A DNA stretch of 64,000 nt from an uncultured Poribacteria bacterium (GTDB taxonomy: Bacteria > Poribacteria > WGA-4E > WGA-3G), in assembly GCA_951828515.1 (NCBI GenBank), contig OX639992.1, positions 248,001 through 312,000 on the forward strand, in the 5' to 3' direction. The notes beneath the pieces were generated by a model. The model saw nothing but the letters and a program-made list of their open reading frames with translations, did not search any database and had not been told where the DNA came from. Both the position numbers and the translations under genes were made by a program. Below are positions 41,919 through 49,898 of the stretch, piece after piece. Every line of letters starts with the position of its first letter. Position 1 is the stretch's first letter.

Positions 41919-44738
41919 CTAAGATTGCGTCCCTAATTTTCGCTTGAGAATAGTGCCGTGCGCACCGAGCACAACTATCCCAAGCCCTTCAACGTAGTCA
42001 ACATGGTATAAATCTTCGTCAGTGCCGGATACCTCAATTACCCATGTTACGCCGCGGTCCTTGGTATGCAGGATGAGTCCACCTTTCCCGACAATCCAGC
42101 CTTCCATTTCGTTGATGAAAGAGACTCCATAGAGATGTGTACTTATTCCGACATCGATTGCTGACCATGCCAAACCTCCGTCTGACGTGCGGAGGACGAT
42201 GCCATCTCTTCCGACAGTCCATCCTTTTAGGCGGTTCAGGAAGGACACGCCATACAGATCGTAGCCTGTGTTGGTTGTTTGAAGATGCCATGTATTTCCT
42301 TGATCGTTTGTCCAGAGCACCTTCCCCCATGATCCGACAGCCCACCCGTAATGCTCTCCGACCATCTGGATGTCCCGATAGGATGCGGAAGTTTCATTTT
42401 CTTGGTGTGTCCAGACTGTGTTCCCATCCTCATTGTGGAGGATAACGCCTTGCTGACCGGCAGCCCATCCTTCACCGAAACCTTGAAAATGTGCGGCATA
42501 AAGTTGACACGCTTCTTCTATGGATTGACTGTTTTGGTCGTAGCCACTCATAACGGGCTTCGTGATTTCGTTCAAAACCTGCCATGTCATGCCGCTGTCA
42601 GTCGTGGATAAGAAACTCCCATCTTCGGTAAATATCCAACCGATCTCTGAAGAGACAAAATGCACGGCAATCAGGGGCGTGTCCACAGGAGATTCAATAC
42701 TCTTCCAAGTGTTGCCTCCGTCTAAGGTGTGGAGCATCGTACTGGAATTACCGACTGCCCATCCTTCGATAGCATTGACAAAGGAGATATCGGCTGATTT
42801 CATGCCGGTATCGGCACTCATTATTCGGAACGGACCGTCGGTATGTGAGATGTCCCACCCGGCATCTATCTTCGGTAATTCAGGTTTGGTCTCCGTAAAG
42901 ACCGACTTGCGTGGTGTATATTTTGATATTGAGGGAATGGTATACGCGACAGCGATACCGTCTTCACCAACAGCGAACAATTTATCCTCTGTGACACTGA
43001 TGTCGCTAAGATTTTTGTCCGTTCCACTGTCTTGCCGTGTCCACGTTTTACCGCCATCCTGTGTGAGTAGAAGCGTTCCTTCATCTCCAACCGCTACTCC
43101 GACGGCAGGAGAAGCGAAAAAGATTTTGTTGAGATTTGCCTGCGTGCGGGTATACTGCGATTTCCATGTTTTCCCACTATCGCTGGTATGAAGGATCAGC
43201 CCGTATTGCCCAGACACCCAACCGAGGTTAGCGTCCACGAAGCAGACGGAGTAGAGTTCGTTAAATGTCCCACTTTCTTGAGGTTCCCATGTTTTCCCGC
43301 CATCGGTGGTGTGGAGGATTTTGCCGGGCCAACCGATTGTCCATCCTTCATTCGGTGAGATGAAACAGAGACCTTTTAGGAGTTCAAAGATATAACCGCG
43401 CTGCTCAATCCAGTTTTCGCCACCGTTGTTGGTATAGAAGATACCGCCCATATCACCAACTGCCCAACCGCGTTCACGATTTAAGAACTGGACATCGTGC
43501 AAACCGATCCAGTCGTATCCTTTTTGCACTTCCCATGTTTTTCCGTCCTTGGTATGCAGAATATAGCCGGAATCGCCGATTGCCCATGCCTCTTCCTCGT
43601 CCACAGCCGTCACTTTATTTAGACCGACAGAGAGTCCAGTTTCCTGTCGTTCCCAAGACCGTCCTTCATTCTCGGTCCGGTAGATTGCGCCACGACGCCC
43701 GACAGCCCAACCGCGTCCGCCTTCTGCCATGTCCACACCCGCTAAAGGTTCGGCACTGCTTTCGGCGTCGATTGTCCACGTTTTTCCACTGTCAGTAGAA
43801 TGGAGCATCGTCCCATAACTACCGACTGCCCAAATATGTTTAGCGTCAGGCGAATGTACAGCGAGCAAGTCGCTGCGTGTGCCTGTCTGCTGCACCGCCC
43901 ATGTTTTTCCGCCATCCTGTGTGTACAATACTTCTCCAGCCTGTGCTGCCAACCATCCTCTTTTAGCGTCTATAAAGCAAAGATCAAAGATTGCGTGTGT
44001 ATCCGCAATGTCAGGTTCGCCGCGGCGCCATGTTTTCCCACCGTCTGTCGTTGAGAGAACAGTCGCCCCAATTCCGACTGCCCAGCCTGTCTTTCGGTTG
44101 CGATCAAAGTGTATGTTGAGCAAACTATGCTCAGGTGCTACCGTCTCAACGTCCCATGTTTTCCCGCCATCCGTCGTGTGCAATGTGGTGCCGAGTTGTG
44201 CGATCAACCAACCTTCGTTTCTATTGACGAAGTGGACACCGACGAGTGCTTCACCGATACCGCTGGATCGGAACTTCCACGATTTTCCACCGTTTGCGGT
44301 ATAATAAAGCGCGCCGCCTTCTCCGGTTATCCATCCCCGTAGCCCGTCCAAGAAGTGAAGGCTGATGAGACTTCCATCTGTGATAATCCGCTGTCGCCAG
44401 TGTTCGCCCCCGTCTTCTGTCCGTAAAAAGATTCCTTCGTTTCCAACGATCCAGCCCCGTTTTTTGTCTATGAACTGCATCTGGTTCAGGCGTGCTTCGG
44501 TCCCACTGTTCTGTGTTTCCCAATTTTTGCCACCGTCTGGGGTGTAAAGGATTGTCCCTTTTTCACCGATGACCCAGCCGTGCTTTGCGTCGAAAAAGAA
44601 GACATCCCTGAATTCTACTTCCCAGTCAGCTTTTCTAACGATTTCCGCTTTAACAGGCGCGCGCTGTTGTAAGAGTGATTTCACGCTACACCCACTGAGT
44701 AGTACAAGAAAACATAAGGCTATTGTAATAATACGCAC
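41919..44738 (-). CDS. Very long Ycf48/BNR-repeat lipoprotein
   Basis: A 939-residue protein with lipobox FLVLLSG-C (lipid Cys near 17). The mature part has about 19 repeats of the Ycf48/BNR type, each with G-W-x-x-G-x-x-G-x-x-x-x-T-x-D-G-G-x-T-W (for example GWVIGEKGTILYTPDGGKNW). Ycf48 itself has seven blades and helps assemble photosystem II; here two or more propellers are likely, and no photosynthesis role is implied. A GTG at 44738 is chosen as start because AGGAG lies 6 bases upstream and the signal peptide follows directly; the ATG 12 codons earlier has no ribosome site. Confidence 0.85.
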   Translation of the reverse strand: MRIITIALCFLVLLSGCSVKSLLQQRAPVKAEIVRKADWEVEFRDVFFFDAKHGWVIGEKGTILYTPDGGKNWETQNSGTEARLNQMQFIDKKRGWIVGNEGIFLRTEDGGEHWRQRIITDGSLISLHFLDGLRGWITGEGGALYYTANGGKSWKFRSSGIGEALVGVHFVNRNEGWLIAQLGTTLHTTDGGKTWDVETVAPEHSLLNIHFDRNRKTGWAVGIGATVLSTTDGGKTWRRGEPDIADTHAIFDLCFIDAKRGWLAAQAGEVLYTQDGGKTWAVQQTGTRSDLLAVHSPDAKHIWAVGSYGTMLHSTDSGKTWTIDAESSAEPLAGVDMAEGGRGWAVGRRGAIYRTENEGRSWERQETGLSVGLNKVTAVDEEEAWAIGDSGYILHTKDGKTWEVQKGYDWIGLHDVQFLNRERGWAVGDMGGIFYTNNGGENWIEQRGYIFELLKGLCFISPNEGWTIGWPGKILHTTDGGKTWEPQESGTFNELYSVCFVDANLGWVSGQYGLILHTSDSGKTWKSQYTRTQANLNKIFFASPAVGVAVGDEGTLLLTQDGGKTWTRQDSGTDKNLSDISVTEDKLFAVGEDGIAVAYTIPSISKYTPRKSVFTETKPELPKIDAGWDISHTDGPFRIMSADTGMKSADISFVNAIEGWAVGNSSTMLHTLDGGNTWKSIESPVDTPLIAVHFVSSEIGWIFTEDGSFLSTTDSGMTWQVLNEITKPVMSGYDQNSQSIEEACQLYAAHFQGFGEGWAAGQQGVILHNEDGNTVWTHQENETSASYRDIQMVGEHYGWAVGSWGKVLWTNDQGNTWHLQTTNTGYDLYGVSFLNRLKGWTVGRDGIVLRTSDGGLAWSAIDVGISTHLYGVSFINEMEGWIVGKGGLILHTKDRGVTWVIEVSGTDEDLYHVDYVEGLGIVVLGAHGTILKRKLGTQS

Positions 44739-45069
44739 GGGTTTCTCCTGTTTCGCATTTGTAATATATCCCAATTAACGTGAATTAACTCAGGCATTTC
44801 ATGTGTGTCATAAGCCGCATTGCCACGCAGTACACAAGTACCGAAAGCATAGATGTATTGTATCACAAATTATAGTTTGGTGCTATGCTACTCTCACAAA
44901 CTCACTGTTTTGAAGCGTTCCAGTATTTTGAAGGAGAGACTCGCGCTTCGACTCGAACGGATCAGTGGTACACCCAACGATGTCGTTGCTGCAATGATAT
45001 ACATGTGTCCTCCTATCTTTGTATATGTTTTTTGCCCATACGTGCAAAATTTGTCTTTGCTTTACATTT

Positions 45070-45189
45070 AGGACTTACGCAAGACGCTCTTTTGTAGCAT
45101 AAACTTTTAGTTTGTGCCAAGGATATTGACGTTTTTTTTGAGAATTCCCAGCTAACAGAGCCTGCTAAAGTCAAAATTGCGTAAGTCCT
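45070..45189. repeat. MITE-like element with AGGACTTACGCAA ends
   Basis: A 120-bp stretch bounded by perfect inverted ends AGGACTTACGCAA (45070-45082) and TTGCGTAAGTCCT (45177-45189). It has no gene. A second element with the same ends is at 48457-48546. The interior of the two differs. Confidence 0.7.
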
Positions 45190-45301
45190 GACATTGTAAC
45201 ATTAACTCTCTCAAGGGAATTGTCGGTTTTGGAATCCCAATCCTTTAGGTTTGGGAGGAAAAACCGCCCTCTTGGAAAGGACCAAAGCGTTCATTTTTTC
45301 C

Positions 45302-45331
45302 TTGACACTTGGTCCGAAAGTGTGGTATAAT
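45302..45331 (+). promoter_or_regulatory. Strong promoter of tnpB
   Basis: TTGACA (45302-45307) and TATAAT (45326-45331) are both perfect, with an 18-base spacer. The transcript should start near 45338, right at the beginning of the structured leader. Confidence 0.7.
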
Positions 45332-45335
45332 GAGA

Positions 45336-45423
45336 GTATCAGGTTGGCAGACATGCTAAGCGTAGCTGCAAGGCTACGTGTCTGCCTCCCACTTAGCAGG
45401 GGATAAACGCCTGATACCTGATA
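45336..45423 (+). ncRNA. Highly structured leader RNA with pseudoknot potential
   Basis: Five pairings fit in 88 bases. P1: GTATCAGG (45336-45343) with CCTGATAC (45410-45417); a repeated CCTGATA (45417-45423) offers an alternative partner. P2: GGCAGACA (45346-45353) with TGTCTGCC (45379-45386). P3 inside it: CGTAGC (45361-45366) with GCTACG (45373-45378). P4: TCCC (45387-45390) with GGGA (45400-45403). The P4 loop CTTAGC (45392-45397) is complementary to the P2/P3 bulge GCTAAG (45355-45360). It lies between a consensus promoter and tnpB, whose ATG lacks a ribosome site. No known RNA family was recognised. Confidence 0.55.
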
Positions 45424-45427
45424 GACC

Positions 45428-46720
45428 ATGAGATTAACCTTTAAGTATCCTGTGTATCCGACACAGGAAGAAGAAAGAATATTAGAAAAGTGGTTTGTCC
45501 ATCTGTGTGACCTCCAGAACTCTGCCCGGCATGATCGACTGGTTGCGTCTGAGACGGAAGGTGCTTTTGTGTCGCTCTCTGACCAGCAGACCCTTCTCAC
45601 CGCAGCACGTGAGAAATATGATGACTTCCGCGAAGTTCCCCAAGATTTTCAGAACCATGCCCTCCGCAGAAACGATAAAGCGTTTACTGCCTTCCGTAAA
45701 CGTTGTAAAGAAAACGCTGAGAAAAAAGGGTATCCTCGCTATAAAAAGCGTGTGCGTTCTCTGACGTGGAGTCTTCGCAAATATACCAAAGTCGTTGGTA
45801 AAAAGACGAAAGACACTGACAAACAGACGATACGCGTCCGTGAGAATCCAATAATAGCAACCGATTTTAGGCACAATCGCTTGAAAGTGCCGAAGTTAGG
45901 TGAACTCAAGATACGCATGCACCGTCCCTTACAAGGCGACCCGAAAGAAGTCACGATCGTCAAGAAAGCCTCGGGGTGGTATGCACATATCACCTGTGAG
46001 TTGCCTGACGCGCCGAAAGTTGAACCGACGGATGCGATTGCGATTGACGTTGGCACGACACACTACCTGACGACTTCCGAAGGTGAAAAAGAGGACAACC
46101 CCCGCTGGTATCGTCAAGCAGAAGGCTTACTCCGAAAACATTCTAAAGACCTTTCCCGAAAGAAAAAAGGGAGCCAGCGTTGGCAGAAACAACAACACAA
46201 ACTCGCTTTACATCATGAGCGAACAACAAACAAACGCAAAGACTTTATCGGTAAACTCGTCTATAAACTCTACCACCATAAGGAAAACAATGTCTTAGTG
46301 GCAGAGGACTTACGCGTATCTAACATGGTAAAGAACAAACACCTCAGCAAGAGCATTTCGGATGCGTCTTGGGGTATCTTCTTTAAGTGGTGTGCAGACA
46401 TAGCCGAAAGAGACGGTCTGCACTTCCACAAAGTTGACCCCAAGAATACCTCGCAAACCTGCTCTGCTTGTGGTCAGAAGTCGCAAAAGAAACTTTCTCT
46501 TGCGATACGCACCTTTAATTGTCAGTTTTGTGGTACGTCTTTAGACCGAGACCATAACGCTGCATTAAACATACTTTTAAGGGCGGCTTGCGCCCTTCGT
46601 GGAGAGCGGTGGGTTACCACCCTCACTGAAACGAGAAACAAGAACGAAGCACGAGACGCGGGCTTTGGGAATGCTAAACAATTGTTGTTTAGCGATCTCT
46701 TAACAAGCCCAAGTCTTTAG
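45428..46720 (+). CDS. tnpB: TnpB, RNA-guided nuclease of the IS605 group
   Basis: A 430-residue TnpB. It opens MRLTFKYPVYPTQEE, the usual start. The split RuvC site is complete: D207 (AIAIDVGT), E293 (VLVAEDL) and D373/D375 (SLDRDHNAALNIL). The zinc finger has Cys at 345, 348, 365 and 368 (CSACG...CQFC). TnpB proteins are programmable DNA nucleases guided by an omega RNA from the element's right end and are ancestors of Cas12. The frame is intact, so activity is plausible. Its stop codon lies inside the right-end sequence. There is no ribosome site before the ATG; a structured leader precedes it. Confidence 0.93.
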   Translation: MRLTFKYPVYPTQEEERILEKWFVHLCDLQNSARHDRLVASETEGAFVSLSDQQTLLTAAREKYDDFREVPQDFQNHALRRNDKAFTAFRKRCKENAEKKGYPRYKKRVRSLTWSLRKYTKVVGKKTKDTDKQTIRVRENPIIATDFRHNRLKVPKLGELKIRMHRPLQGDPKEVTIVKKASGWYAHITCELPDAPKVEPTDAIAIDVGTTHYLTTSEGEKEDNPRWYRQAEGLLRKHSKDLSRKKKGSQRWQKQQHKLALHHERTTNKRKDFIGKLVYKLYHHKENNVLVAEDLRVSNMVKNKHLSKSISDASWGIFFKWCADIAERDGLHFHKVDPKNTSQTCSACGQKSQKKLSLAIRTFNCQFCGTSLDRDHNAALNILLRAACALRGERWVTTLTETRNKNEARDAGFGNAKQLLFSDLLTSPSL

Positions 46721-46731
46721 GCGTGGGTACA
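46579..46731 (+). ncRNA. Probable omega RNA (reRNA) scaffold at the tnpB 3' end
   Basis: Overlaps the end of tnpB as omega RNAs do. Visible stems: AAGGGCG (46579-46585) with CGCCCTT (46591-46597); GCTAAACAA (46673-46681) with TTGTTTAGC (46685-46693), 9 bp; and an outer stem GGGCTT (46660-46665) with AAGCCC (46705-46710) around it. The right-end motif CCCAAGTCTTTAGGCGTGGG follows. The guide would start just after ~46731 and so read the nucleoside hydrolase sequence. The 5' end of the RNA is not defined. Confidence 0.6.
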
Positions 46732-47220
46732 TTGACCAATCTCTACGATCTCCTGAAAGCGAATCCCGACCTTGTTGCTGAAAAGGTTGCCGAACTCGTG
46801 GTGATGGCGGAGGTAGTTGATGATCCTTACAATACGGTTCGCCATGATCAGGTGGATAAGTCGGAGTATGTGATCCGCAATTGGCCCACGTCCGTCATTA
46901 TCAGTCAGTATGGAGAGACTGTGCATACGGGTGTGAGGTTTGCCGAGACGGCTGCTGAGAATCCGGTACGGGAAGCGTTCTATCGGCGGTTCAACGGGCA
47001 ATATAAGGGACGCTCCAGTTGGGACCAGATCGCTGTTTTATACGGTGTGCGCGGTCTCAGCGACTATTTCACCGAAGTTACGGATGGTAAAGGGAGGTTA
47101 TCGAATGGGTATGAATGGGAGATGAAACCGGGTTTCCGTTCTTATCTGGAAGTTCGGTTGTCAGATAGCGAGTTCGTCCGTATCATTGAGAATCTGATGA
47201 TTAAACCACCGAAAAGATAA
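46732..47220 (+). pseudogene. Inosine-uridine-type nucleoside hydrolase, 5'-truncated by the TnpB element
   Basis: The frame from 46732 encodes ~162 residues matching the C-terminal half of nucleoside N-ribohydrolases: LTNLYDLLKANPDLVAEKVAELVVMAEV, then NTVRHDQVDKSEYVIRNWP, SQYGETVHTGVRFAETAAENPVREAFY and SSWDQIAVLYGVRG. The N-terminal D-x-D-x-x-x-D-D Ca2+ site is absent. Upstream comes the TnpB right end, and no N-terminal half was found left of the element, so the 5' part was lost rather than only interrupted. A GTG at 46723 could allow translation of the fragment. Confidence 0.8.
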
Positions 47221-47264
47221 CGCTCTCCGATTTTTTTACTGAACTCACGTTTTTATAGACGTTC

Positions 47265-48410
47265 TTATTTCAACCCTTTAGGTGCCAATTCTCCAATGGA
47301 ACTTTCCAGCACATCGGGTGCTTCGGTGGGTATATGCTGAGCCGTCGGTGGAAGTGGCGTATCAAAAAAGTAGTCGGGGTCGGTTTTCTGTCGTTGCCAC
47401 GTTTCTCGCATTTCTCGCCAAGCCCCGAAAAACGTTCGCAGTTCGGGCATATCTTCGGCAATCAGGCGATGCAATTTTTTCAAATTGTAGCAGGGCACTC
47501 CTGCAAACATGTGATGCTCGATGTGCCAATTCATACGCCAATACAAAAACTCCGCCAAAGGGTTGAGTTTGATTGACCGTGTGCATTTGCGGAAGTCAGG
47601 ATCATTTTCCTTTAAACCACAATGTTGGGGCAGAGAAACGGCGTAGGAGCCCCAGTTTGCAATAAATGCGCTGGCAGTGATAATGAGTGGGAAAACCCAA
47701 TAGCCTGTGACGAGCGAAACGACAAGCAGCGTGCCGTGAAAAAGGAGTAGAATCCGAGACCATCCCATCGAATTTTTATGTTCTTCGGGTTGGTCGACAT
47801 GTAATGATGCCAACCATTCCTGACTTGGAATTTCTGGTGGTCCTTCTTTGCCAAAGGCACTACGGATGGTGCAGATAACTGCAGCAATAAGACCGCCTTT
47901 GCTAAAGGTGCGACCGGGTTGTGTGAATAAGTTTACAGTAAACAGTTGAAGAGCGAATAGGGAACCCAATTTGGGTTCAAGTGGGAGCAGGTTTTCGCGA
48001 TCGCCTTCGGGATACAAGGTATAGCGGTGATGATAGGTATGGCTACTGGCGTAGTCAAAATGATCCCACCAACTTATGAGGCTGAATAGGTAAAGAAAAA
48101 ATTTGTTCAGCCACTTGGTCCGAAACACAGTGCCGTGTCCCAATTCGTGATTGGCTGTCCCCTTAAAAAAACTGGCGACCGTGCCATGCAGAAATAGGGT
48201 AATGAAAAAGCCGAGCCATATCGCTTGTGCCCAAAAGAGGTAGACGACACTACCTGTCAATAGCCAGAGGGCAAGATGTCCGCCTGCCTGAAACCAACCT
48301 TGCGCGTCGCTTCGTTTCGATAGATTTCGCAAGGTTGTGCGGTCTATTTTGCTTCGGTACCATTTTACAGAGAGTGTCTTTCGTACTTCAGAAAGGGATT
48401 GATATGTCAT
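47265..48410 (-). CDS. Membrane fatty acid desaturase
   Basis: A 381-residue membrane protein with the three histidine boxes of the di-iron desaturases: H-E-L-G-H (in TANHELGHGTVF), H-T-Y-H-H (SSHTYHHRY) and H-I-E-H-H (MNWHIEHHMFAG), plus four hydrophobic segments. It introduces a double bond into a lipid or sphingolipid acyl chain, or hydroxylates a related hydrophobic substrate. AGGG precedes the ATG by 7 bases. No reductase or ferredoxin gene is adjacent. Confidence 0.88.
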   Translation of the reverse strand: MTYQSLSEVRKTLSVKWYRSKIDRTTLRNLSKRSDAQGWFQAGGHLALWLLTGSVVYLFWAQAIWLGFFITLFLHGTVASFFKGTANHELGHGTVFRTKWLNKFFLYLFSLISWWDHFDYASSHTYHHRYTLYPEGDRENLLPLEPKLGSLFALQLFTVNLFTQPGRTFSKGGLIAAVICTIRSAFGKEGPPEIPSQEWLASLHVDQPEEHKNSMGWSRILLLFHGTLLVVSLVTGYWVFPLIITASAFIANWGSYAVSLPQHCGLKENDPDFRKCTRSIKLNPLAEFLYWRMNWHIEHHMFAGVPCYNLKKLHRLIAEDMPELRTFFGAWREMRETWQRQKTDPDYFFDTPLPPTAQHIPTEAPDVLESSIGELAPKGLK

Positions 48411-48456
48411 TTGAATACCCTCTCAAATCTGATTTCATGTGGGAGGTAATTTAAAC

Positions 48457-48546
48457 AGGACTTACGCAAAATCAGTAAATTTCATCTATTTGGACGCATT
48501 CGGTGCGGTTGGGAAACCGCACCTACCAGGGAAGTGCGTAAGTCCC
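48457..48546. repeat. MITE-like element with AGGACTTACGCA ends, carrying a hairpin module
   Basis: Ends AGGACTTACGCA (48457-48468) and TGCGTAAGTCC (48535-48545) match the element at 45070. The centre is a perfect hairpin, arms GGTGCGGTT and AACCGCACC (48502-48523), a member of the covarying hairpin family. TTAAAC is present just outside on both sides (48451-48456, 48548-48553) and may be a target duplication. The rest of 48547-48788 holds no supported gene. Confidence 0.65.
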
Positions 48547-48788
48547 ATTAAACATAAAAATCAAAGTCACAGAACCTAAAAATGTCTTTGACGTTATCAA
48601 GCAAATTTTTAGTGAAGCGTAAGCGCAATTTTCCTGTCCATGCATATTCACGTAGGCCATACAATAACACAAACGTCCTGCATTGTCAAGCATACCGACA
48701 ATAGACGGGTTCAGAGAAGTGATTGGCAAAATCTACTATGTGCCTCTAAAAGAGCACTTCTCAAACATCGCATTAAGGAGATCAACCG

Positions 48789-49865
48789 ATGTTGAGAGAA
48801 ATGAAGAATTTCAAATTCTATTTCACAGTAATAATCCTGCTACTATTTACTGCCATCCCTTTCGCACAGGAGACGAATATGGAACGCAAAGAAAGTGAGA
48901 ACCAGTCAACGAATAGACTGCGTGTCATCATGATTTCGGATTTTCCACCGATTGGTGTCGTCAAGGGTGGAAATGTGCCCAACGATCAAAAGAGTGATCC
49001 AGATGATATGCAGTCGATAGTTCGATTCCTATTGTATGCCAATGAGTTTGACATCGAAGCACTGGTAGCTTCGGCGGGCACCTTTGCCAACATAGCTAAG
49101 AAACAGAACATACTGGATGTGATTGATCGCTATGAGATGGTATATGAGAATCTAAAAAAACATGATACCTTGTATCCGACCTCGGACGCTCTGCGTTCGG
49201 TTACTTTTCAGGGGCGTAGCGGCACCTGGGGCAAAAAGGGCACTGTCAATATTGGCGAAGGCAAAGACAGTGAGGCTTCGGAAGCAATCATCAGCATCGT
49301 GGACAAGCCCGATCCTCGTCCGATCTATATTGGCATCTGGGGCGATTGCAGCGTTGTAGCGCAAGCGGTGTGGAAGGTCCAGAATACGCGCAGTGCTGCC
49401 GATCTGGAAGCGTTTTTAAGCAAATTGCGTATCCATCAAATTGCGACCCAAGACGGCACGATTGGTTGGTTACGCGATAATTTTCCAAAGTTGTTCATCA
49501 TTCACTCGCAAAAGACTTACCAAGGCATGTTCGGCGGACGTGATCCGATTTCAGACCTCGCCTGGGTCAATGAGCACATTCGCAATAACCACGGACCGCT
49601 CTGCGATGTGTATCCGCACGAAGGGATGGGATGCACCGGCGTCTGTGAAGGGGATTCGCCTTCATTTCTGTGGCTGGTGAGTGCCAACCGCGGGTTGAAC
49701 GATCCCGATGACCCCACCCAAGAAAGTTGGGGCGGACAATTCAAACGAGTCAAGAACACCAATCACTATGTTGATGGACCCGGTGGGTCGAGTATCTCCA
49801 AGTGGCGTTCCCACTATCAGGCGGAGTTCAAGGAACGGGCAGACTGGTGTATAAGTCCTCCATAG
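48789..49865 (+). CDS. DUF1593 nucleoside-hydrolase-like secreted protein
   Basis: A 358-residue protein with a signal peptide (FYFTVIILLLFTAIPFAQ). The body has the nucleoside-hydrolase-like fold of the DUF1593/Sde182 N-terminal group: RVIMISDFPPIGVV, SDPDDMQSIVRFLLYANEFDIEALVAS (Asp pair as Ca2+ ligands), PDPRPIYIGIWGDCSVVAQAVWKV, and a typical end SWGGQFKRV...W. Members of this group occur with polysaccharide-degrading enzymes, often with cellulose-binding domains. AAGGAG is 8 bases before the ATG. It is 33 bases upstream of a glycoside hydrolase gene, so they form an operon. Confidence 0.82.
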   Translation: MLREMKNFKFYFTVIILLLFTAIPFAQETNMERKESENQSTNRLRVIMISDFPPIGVVKGGNVPNDQKSDPDDMQSIVRFLLYANEFDIEALVASAGTFANIAKKQNILDVIDRYEMVYENLKKHDTLYPTSDALRSVTFQGRSGTWGKKGTVNIGEGKDSEASEAIISIVDKPDPRPIYIGIWGDCSVVAQAVWKVQNTRSAADLEAFLSKLRIHQIATQDGTIGWLRDNFPKLFIIHSQKTYQGMFGGRDPISDLAWVNEHIRNNHGPLCDVYPHEGMGCTGVCEGDSPSFLWLVSANRGLNDPDDPTQESWGGQFKRVKNTNHYVDGPGGSSISKWRSHYQAEFKERADWCISPP

Positions 49866-49898
49866 CCACACCAAAGTTTTCATTTATGGAGATTTTTA

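Larger units (their letters stand above)
45231..46731 (+). mobile_element. IS605-type TnpB element without TnpA
   Basis: Contains tnpB (45428-46720), a structured leader and a typical right end. The right end is placed at ~46731, where homology to a nucleoside hydrolase begins. The left end is not certain: a sequence at 45233-45255 resembles the right end of this element (18 of 23 positions) and may be either this element's left end or the remnant of another copy. There is no tnpA transposase, so movement would depend on one in trans. Confidence 0.7.

Noticed and set aside
42562-43191. A 209-codon plus-strand frame within the Ycf48-like gene
   Set aside because: It arises from the repetitive complement of D-G-G-x-T-W units; no start signal or family.
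44853-45071. Possible N-terminal half of the nucleoside hydrolase left of the TnpB element
   Set aside because: None of the frames there shows the D-x-D-x-x-x-D-D motif or other N-terminal hydrolase features.
45336-45423. The tnpB leader as a HEARO/IscB-type omega RNA
   Set aside because: The protein is TnpB (no HNH domain), whose guide RNA comes from the 3' end; the fold also does not match any RNA family I can name.
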